In this document: positions 33,368-36,630 of the stretch, one piece after another
How the letters are laid out: each line of letters opens with the position of its first letter
Numbering within the stretch: position 1 is the first letter of the stretch
Assembly: GCA_910589045.1 (NCBI GenBank)
Contig: CAJUSH010000034.1
Location: 1,838-38,467 of the forward strand
Origin: an uncultured Eubacterium sp.
Lineage (GTDB): Bacteria > Bacillota_A > Clostridia > Lachnospirales > Lachnospiraceae
DNA length: 36,630 nucleotides
Direction of reading: 5' to 3'
Program-made: the position numbers and the translations under genes
Notes under the pieces: generated by a model
Told to the model about the DNA's origin: nothing
Seen by the model: the letters and a program-made list of their open reading frames with translations, nothing else
Database searches by the model: none

Positions 33368-34811
33368 CTGTGATCCTTCCCAGATAATAGAAGCCTCTGC
33401 ACTCCGTAAGCTCCACATTTACAATTTTTCCGATGAGCGACACATTCCCCGGAACATGCACCACGGAATTGTTTGAGAGACGTCCTGTTACTAGGGTGGC
33501 ATCCTGCTCATTTTGCTGTTCCACCAGAACCGGAAGTACCCTGCCCGTAAGCTCCTCCGCCTTCTCTGCACCGATGCGCTGCACCTCTTTTAGGAGCAGG
33601 TCAAAGTGCTCCTTTACTTCCTCCTGCGGCACCTGCGCCTCCATCCGCGCCGCGGGCGTGCCCGAACGCTTCGAGTAGACAAAGGTAAACGCACTGTCAA
33701 AGCGCACGCGCCGCACCACATCCAGCGTCTCCAGAAAGTCCTCCTGCGTCTCCCCCGGGAAGCCCACGATGATATCCGTTGTGATGGCGATATCGGGAAT
33801 CGCTGCCCGCAGCTTATCCACCAGCTCCAGATAGCGCTCCTTGTCATAATGACGGTTCATCGCCTTTAAAATGCGGCTGCTTCCCGACTGTAAAGGCAGA
33901 TGCATATGGCGGCATATTTTTTTCGAGTCTGCCATAACCGCAATCAGCTCATCCGAAAGATCCTTCGGGTGTGAGGTCATAAAACGGATACGCTCCAACC
34001 CCTCGATTTTTTCCACCTCCCGCAAAAGCTGTGCAAAGCTCATGGGCTGCTCCAGATTTTTTCCGTAGGAGTTTACATTCTGCCCCAGCAGCATAACCTC
34101 CACCACGCCGTCCGCCACCAGACGCTCAATCTCGCGGATAATATCACCCGGCTCGCGGCTGCGCTCCCGTCCCCGCACGTAGGGCACGATGCAGTAGCTG
34201 CAGAAATTGTTGCAGCCGAACATGATGTTCACGCCGGACTTAAAGTGGTATTTGCGCTGCATCGGCAAATCCTCCACGATCTGATCCGCGTCCTCCCAGA
34301 CGTCGATCACCATATCCGTTTCCGTCATGGCGCGGTAAACCAGCTCCGCAAATTTATAAATATTGTGCGTGCCGAACACCAGATTGATAAAGCGGTAATG
34401 GGTGCGCAGACGCTCCGCCACATGCGCTTCCTGCATCATGCAGCCGCACAGCGCCACCATCATTTCCGGATGCTTTTTCTTATAAGTCCCAAGCGTGCCG
34501 AGCCTGCCGTACACCTTGTTGTTCGCATTCTCCCGAACCGTACACGTATTGTAGATGACAAAATCCGCCTCCTCGCTCTCCGCGGGAACATATCCGATTT
34601 CCGCCAGAATCCCCCGCAGCTTTTCGGAGTCCCGGGCATTCATCTGACAGCCCATATTGAGTACAAAAGCTTTGGGTAAACGCCCATTTTTCTGTTCAAA
34701 ATTCTTCACCCATTTGCGGCATTTTGCCATGAAGTAATATTGACGGGCCGGCTCCTCTGTGGGCGGTTCTACATTTATATTTATTTTAGCTAAATCAATT
34801 TCATTATACAT
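33357..34811 (-). CDS. miaB: tRNA-2-methylthio-N6-dimethylallyladenosine synthase MiaB
   Basis: This 484-aa radical-SAM enzyme adds the 2-methylthio group to i6A37 of tRNA. The N-terminal UPF0004 domain contains NMGCQMNARDSEK (about 52-64), a CTVRENA Cys and CGCMMQE. The radical-SAM cluster is CNNFCSYC (about 199-206, with PYVRGRERSR next). A C-terminal TRAM domain follows (from about 420). An N-terminal extension of about 40 residues is common in Clostridia. The start at 34811 has only a weak GAGA RBS. It leads the run miaB, NusG-II, Gx, ruvA, ruvB, with overlapping genes throughout. Confidence 0.96.
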   Translation of the reverse strand: MYNEIDLAKININVEPPTEEPARQYYFMAKCRKWVKNFEQKNGRLPKAFVLNMGCQMNARDSEKLRGILAEIGYVPAESEEADFVIYNTCTVRENANNKVYGRLGTLGTYKKKHPEMMVALCGCMMQEAHVAERLRTHYRFINLVFGTHNIYKFAELVYRAMTETDMVIDVWEDADQIVEDLPMQRKYHFKSGVNIMFGCNNFCSYCIVPYVRGRERSREPGDIIREIERLVADGVVEVMLLGQNVNSYGKNLEQPMSFAQLLREVEKIEGLERIRFMTSHPKDLSDELIAVMADSKKICRHMHLPLQSGSSRILKAMNRHYDKERYLELVDKLRAAIPDIAITTDIIVGFPGETQEDFLETLDVVRRVRFDSAFTFVYSKRSGTPAARMEAQVPQEEVKEHFDLLLKEVQRIGAEKAEELTGRVLPVLVEQQNEQDATLVTGRLSNNSVVHVPGNVSLIGKIVNVELTECRGFYYLGRITDVR

Positions 34812-34816
34812 TTCTC

Positions 34817-34845
34817 TTGACTTTTTTCCCTTTCCAACATATACT
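34817..34845 (+). promoter_or_regulatory. orphan promoter-like sequence
   Basis: TTGACT and TATACT are 17 bp apart on the plus strand but point into the remnant and the DUF896 gene in antisense; no plus-strand gene follows. It may be a chance match in an AT-rich gap or drive an antisense RNA. Confidence 0.3.
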
Positions 34846-34878
34846 ATACAAAAAGAAGCGGGTTTTTACCGTACGGCT

Positions 34879-35031
34879 TTATGGCTCAAGCGGGGTGCTC
34901 GTTTTTTTTATATTTATGATATCATATAAGTACATTTTTTTATCTTCTGCATGTCTTATAACAAGCTCTACGTGAAACACATTATAACGTAAAACCGCTC
35001 CATCGTCATCAAAAATCGGAAGTGCACTAGC
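34879..35031 (-). pseudogene. C-terminal remnant of a phage/mobile-element polyvalent protein
   Basis: About 50 codons read ASALPIFDDDG, then YNVFHVELVIRHA, KKMYLYDIINIKK and TSTPLEP with a stop. From memory this matches the C-terminus of the barnase/EndoU/ColicinE5-type or LPD-type domains on phage and conjugative-element proteins (RHA..KLYLYDI..IKKETSTP). One residue (E in KKETSTP) seems lost at an A-run. There is no start of its own: the frame runs upstream into the DUF896 gene in another frame. Probably debris of a past mobile element. Confidence 0.5.
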
Positions 35032-35254
35032 TTGTATGCCTGCTCCGCTTTCCGTATTTCTCTCCCAGATTTTCAATCGTCCCGTCTGCATTGACCATGT
35101 CGATGTTGTTGAGCTGCCCCCTGATGTTCGCCCGGATATCCGCCAGATATTCCGCGCGCAGCTTTGCCTGCTCCTCCTTTTCCGCTCCGGTCAGTCCCTC
35201 TGCCTGTGATTTATGGTAAAGCTCGTTGATCCGGTTAATTCTGCTCTCGTTCAT
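35027..35254 (-). CDS. DUF896 family protein (YnzC-like)
   Basis: This 75-aa helical protein has INRINELYHKSQAEGLTGAEKEEQAKLRAEYLADIRANIRGQL (about 5-47), the DUF896 pattern. The C-terminus (NLGEKYGKRSRHTS) is near the usual length. B. subtilis YnzC belongs to the SOS-linked yneA operon; here the neighbours differ. The start at 35254 has RBS AGAGGAG; a longer frame upstream is unsupported. The 3' end abuts a fragment of foreign origin, so the last residues may be altered by the junction. Confidence 0.88.
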   Translation of the reverse strand: MNESRINRINELYHKSQAEGLTGAEKEEQAKLRAEYLADIRANIRGQLNNIDMVNADGTIENLGEKYGKRSRHTS

Positions 35255-35314
35255 AGCTCGTCTCCTCTTTCTTTCTGCGCTCACCTGCGATTTTTTATCA
35301 AGCCTTTCTATCAT

Positions 35315-35657
35315 ACCATATTATGTACCTGCGCGGACAGCTTTTTTCTGAAAAAAGCACTTGGCCCGCAGCAGTTCTGCCAAAAACCTTGCGGGGTCTG
35401 CTCCGGCAAAGCGAAGATACCCTGCTGCAAAGCCCATAAGATTTTCCTCACTGCCCGTATGTATACACCCCTCTTTCGCACATGCACGGGCCTGTAAAAA
35501 ATCCCCTTCCCACCCCGGCACTCCACAAGGGCGCTTCCCGTTCCTCCCCTGTGAAATGCCCTGATTATTAACTGATGAGCCGTCTGTCCATACGCCTGCT
35601 TTGCAAAAATTATACCACAATTCCGGGAACGCAGAAACAGCTGGTTTGGCCGATTCC
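35315..35657. other. intergenic stretch without convincing gene
   Basis: Two overlapping minus-strand frames (to about 35748 and 35668) are open for 115-145 codons but have no RBS and cysteine-rich, domain-free translations. The segment 35338-35357 contains GCTTTTTTC/GAAAAAAGC as a hairpin. Composition and structure suggest a dispersed repeat rather than a gene. Confidence 0.35.
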
Positions 35658-35684
35658 TTGACAACCAATCCGGATTATTATAAT
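35658..35684 (+). promoter_or_regulatory. candidate promoter of apbE
   Basis: TTGACA (35658-35663) and TATAAT (35679-35684) are perfect hexamers but only 15 bp apart; TAATCT two bases on would give 17 bp. It lies 56 nt upstream of the apbE start. Confidence 0.45.
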
Positions 35685-35739
35685 CTATATGAAAACACCT
35701 GTCCGAACATACAGCAGCAAAACAACAGCGAGGTAACCC

Positions 35740-36630
35740 ATGAATCAAAACGACAAACGCAAAAAAATCATGCTCGCCCTCATCCTCTCGGCGATCATCG
35801 TACTTATCAGCTTTATCTACAACAATTATATCGCACAGGCGGAGCCGATTTCAAAAAGCGGCTTTTATTTTAATACGATGGTTGATATACAGCTCAACGA
35901 CTCCACCGACGAATCTCTCATCGACGACTGCTTTGCACTGGCGGACACATACGAGCATTATTTCAGCCGTACGCTCCCTGACAGCGATATTTACCGGATT
36001 AACCACGCGGGCGGTGCTCCGGTGGACGTCCACGCGGAAACCGCAGAGCTGATTGAGGCGGGCATCAAATACGGACAGCTCAGCGACGGTGCCTTTGATA
36101 TCACCATCGGCGCCCTTTCTGATCTGTGGAATATTCCGGACAACCAGAGCACCATTCCGTCCCAGTCGGATATTGCACGCGCCCTTGCAACGGTTGGCTA
36201 CGAACAGATCCGGCTTACCGGCAGCACCGTGACCCTCACAAACCCCGATACGATGCTTGACCTTGGCGGCATCGCCAAAGGCTACGCGGCAGACCGGATG
36301 AAAGCATATTTAAACGAAAACGGCGTCCACGAGGGCTTTATCAACCTTGGCGGCAACGTACTTACCCTCGGCGAAAAAAAAGAAGGGCCCTACCGCATCG
36401 GTATTCAAATGCCCTTCAGCGAAAACGGAGAAATCATCACAACCGTGGAGATCAGCGATCAAAGCGTCGTGACCTCCGGCCGCTACGAACGCTATTTTGA
36501 AAAGGACGGGCGCATCTACCATCATATTTTAAGTCCTGTCGACGGATATCCGTATGAGAGCGGCCTGAACGGTGTCACCATTCTCTCCGACTCCTCCATA
36601 GAGGGCGACGCACTCAGCACCATCTGCTTT
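35740..36630 (+). CDS. apbE: FAD:protein FMN transferase ApbE (3' partial)
   Basis: The frame is open from ATG 35740 to the end of the window (297 codons, no stop), so the gene is cut. It attaches FMN to threonine or serine of exported flavoproteins. The N-terminal membrane segment (about 10-28, IMLALILSAIIVLISFIY) exports and anchors it. Family motifs are FDITIGALSDLW (about 119-130), LDLGGIAKGYAAD (about 173-185), INLGGNV (about 200) and the HHILSPVDGYP segment (about 261-271), with GDALST (about 290) binding metal. RBS GAGGT. Divergent from the DUF896 gene. A flavinylation target is not in the window. Confidence 0.93.
   Translation, partial: MNQNDKRKKIMLALILSAIIVLISFIYNNYIAQAEPISKSGFYFNTMVDIQLNDSTDESLIDDCFALADTYEHYFSRTLPDSDIYRINHAGGAPVDVHAETAELIEAGIKYGQLSDGAFDITIGALSDLWNIPDNQSTIPSQSDIARALATVGYEQIRLTGSTVTLTNPDTMLDLGGIAKGYAADRMKAYLNENGVHEGFINLGGNVLTLGEKKEGPYRIGIQMPFSENGEIITTVEISDQSVVTSGRYERYFEKDGRIYHHILSPVDGYPYESGLNGVTILSDSSIEGDALSTICF

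Noticed and set aside
1..36630. tRNA, rRNA, CRISPR arrays, IS elements with transposase
   Set aside because: Looked for and not seen; the only mobile-type enzymes are the two tyrosine recombinases.

Overview
The window suggests a spore-forming, Gram-positive member of the Clostridia, most likely Lachnospiraceae. The evidence is an alpha/beta-type small acid-soluble spore protein with an exact sigma-G -10 element, a GerW/YtfJ sporulation protein, the Firmicutes gene groups scpA-scpB, asp23-fakA-recG, rpsO-pnp and ruvA-ruvB, strong AGGAGG ribosome binding sites, and moderately GC-rich coding with AT-rich promoters. No rRNA, tRNA or CRISPR array was seen.

Layout, left to right. 1-96 may be the tail of a plus-strand gene. 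135-1594 (minus) encodes the condensin partners ScpB and ScpA. A metallophosphoesterase (minus) and a D,D-carboxypeptidase (plus) diverge from overlapping promoters near 2560-2610. Cardiolipin synthase, an intracellular subtilase, PNPase and ribosomal protein S15 follow on the minus strand. The pnp leader folds into a long near-perfect double-stranded stem, and rpsO has a compact structured leader. An SDR oxidoreductase, RqcH and the spore protein gene run on plus. RecG, FakA and Asp23 run on minus.

17.1-22.1 kb is the unusual part. In many Firmicutes the asp23 operon is divergent from rpmB (L28). Here these two anchors are separated by about 5 kb holding two tandem paralogous tyrosine recombinases with all catalytic residues, a perfect 19-bp inverted repeat, and an uninterrupted reading frame of about 810 codons for tandem Ig-like domains. 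That frame has no start codon, RBS, signal peptide or evident promoter, but it keeps its own stop and terminator. Related motifs (consensus GTYCAAYACGT) flank the block in direct and inverted orientation, and one pair encloses a good promoter. My reading is a recombinase-driven surface-protein variation locus: a silent 3' cassette and its recombinases, with the expressed partner elsewhere. Degeneration of a full-length gene is the main alternative.

22.4-34.8 kb is a long minus-strand series: a 46-aa membrane protein, GerW, a DUF2953 protein, an unknown 115-aa protein and a NUDIX hydrolase; a penicillin-binding protein with an FtsW/RodA/SpoVE flippase-polymerase (wall synthesis); a U32 protein; ZapA (division); RuvB-RuvA (Holliday junctions); a Gx/HepA-like membrane protein and a NusG-domain-II protein; and MiaB (tRNA methylthiolation). 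The right end has a short remnant resembling the C-terminus of phage or mobile-element polyvalent proteins, a DUF896/YnzC protein, a 425-bp stretch without a convincing gene, and a plus-strand ApbE flavin transferase cut by the window edge.
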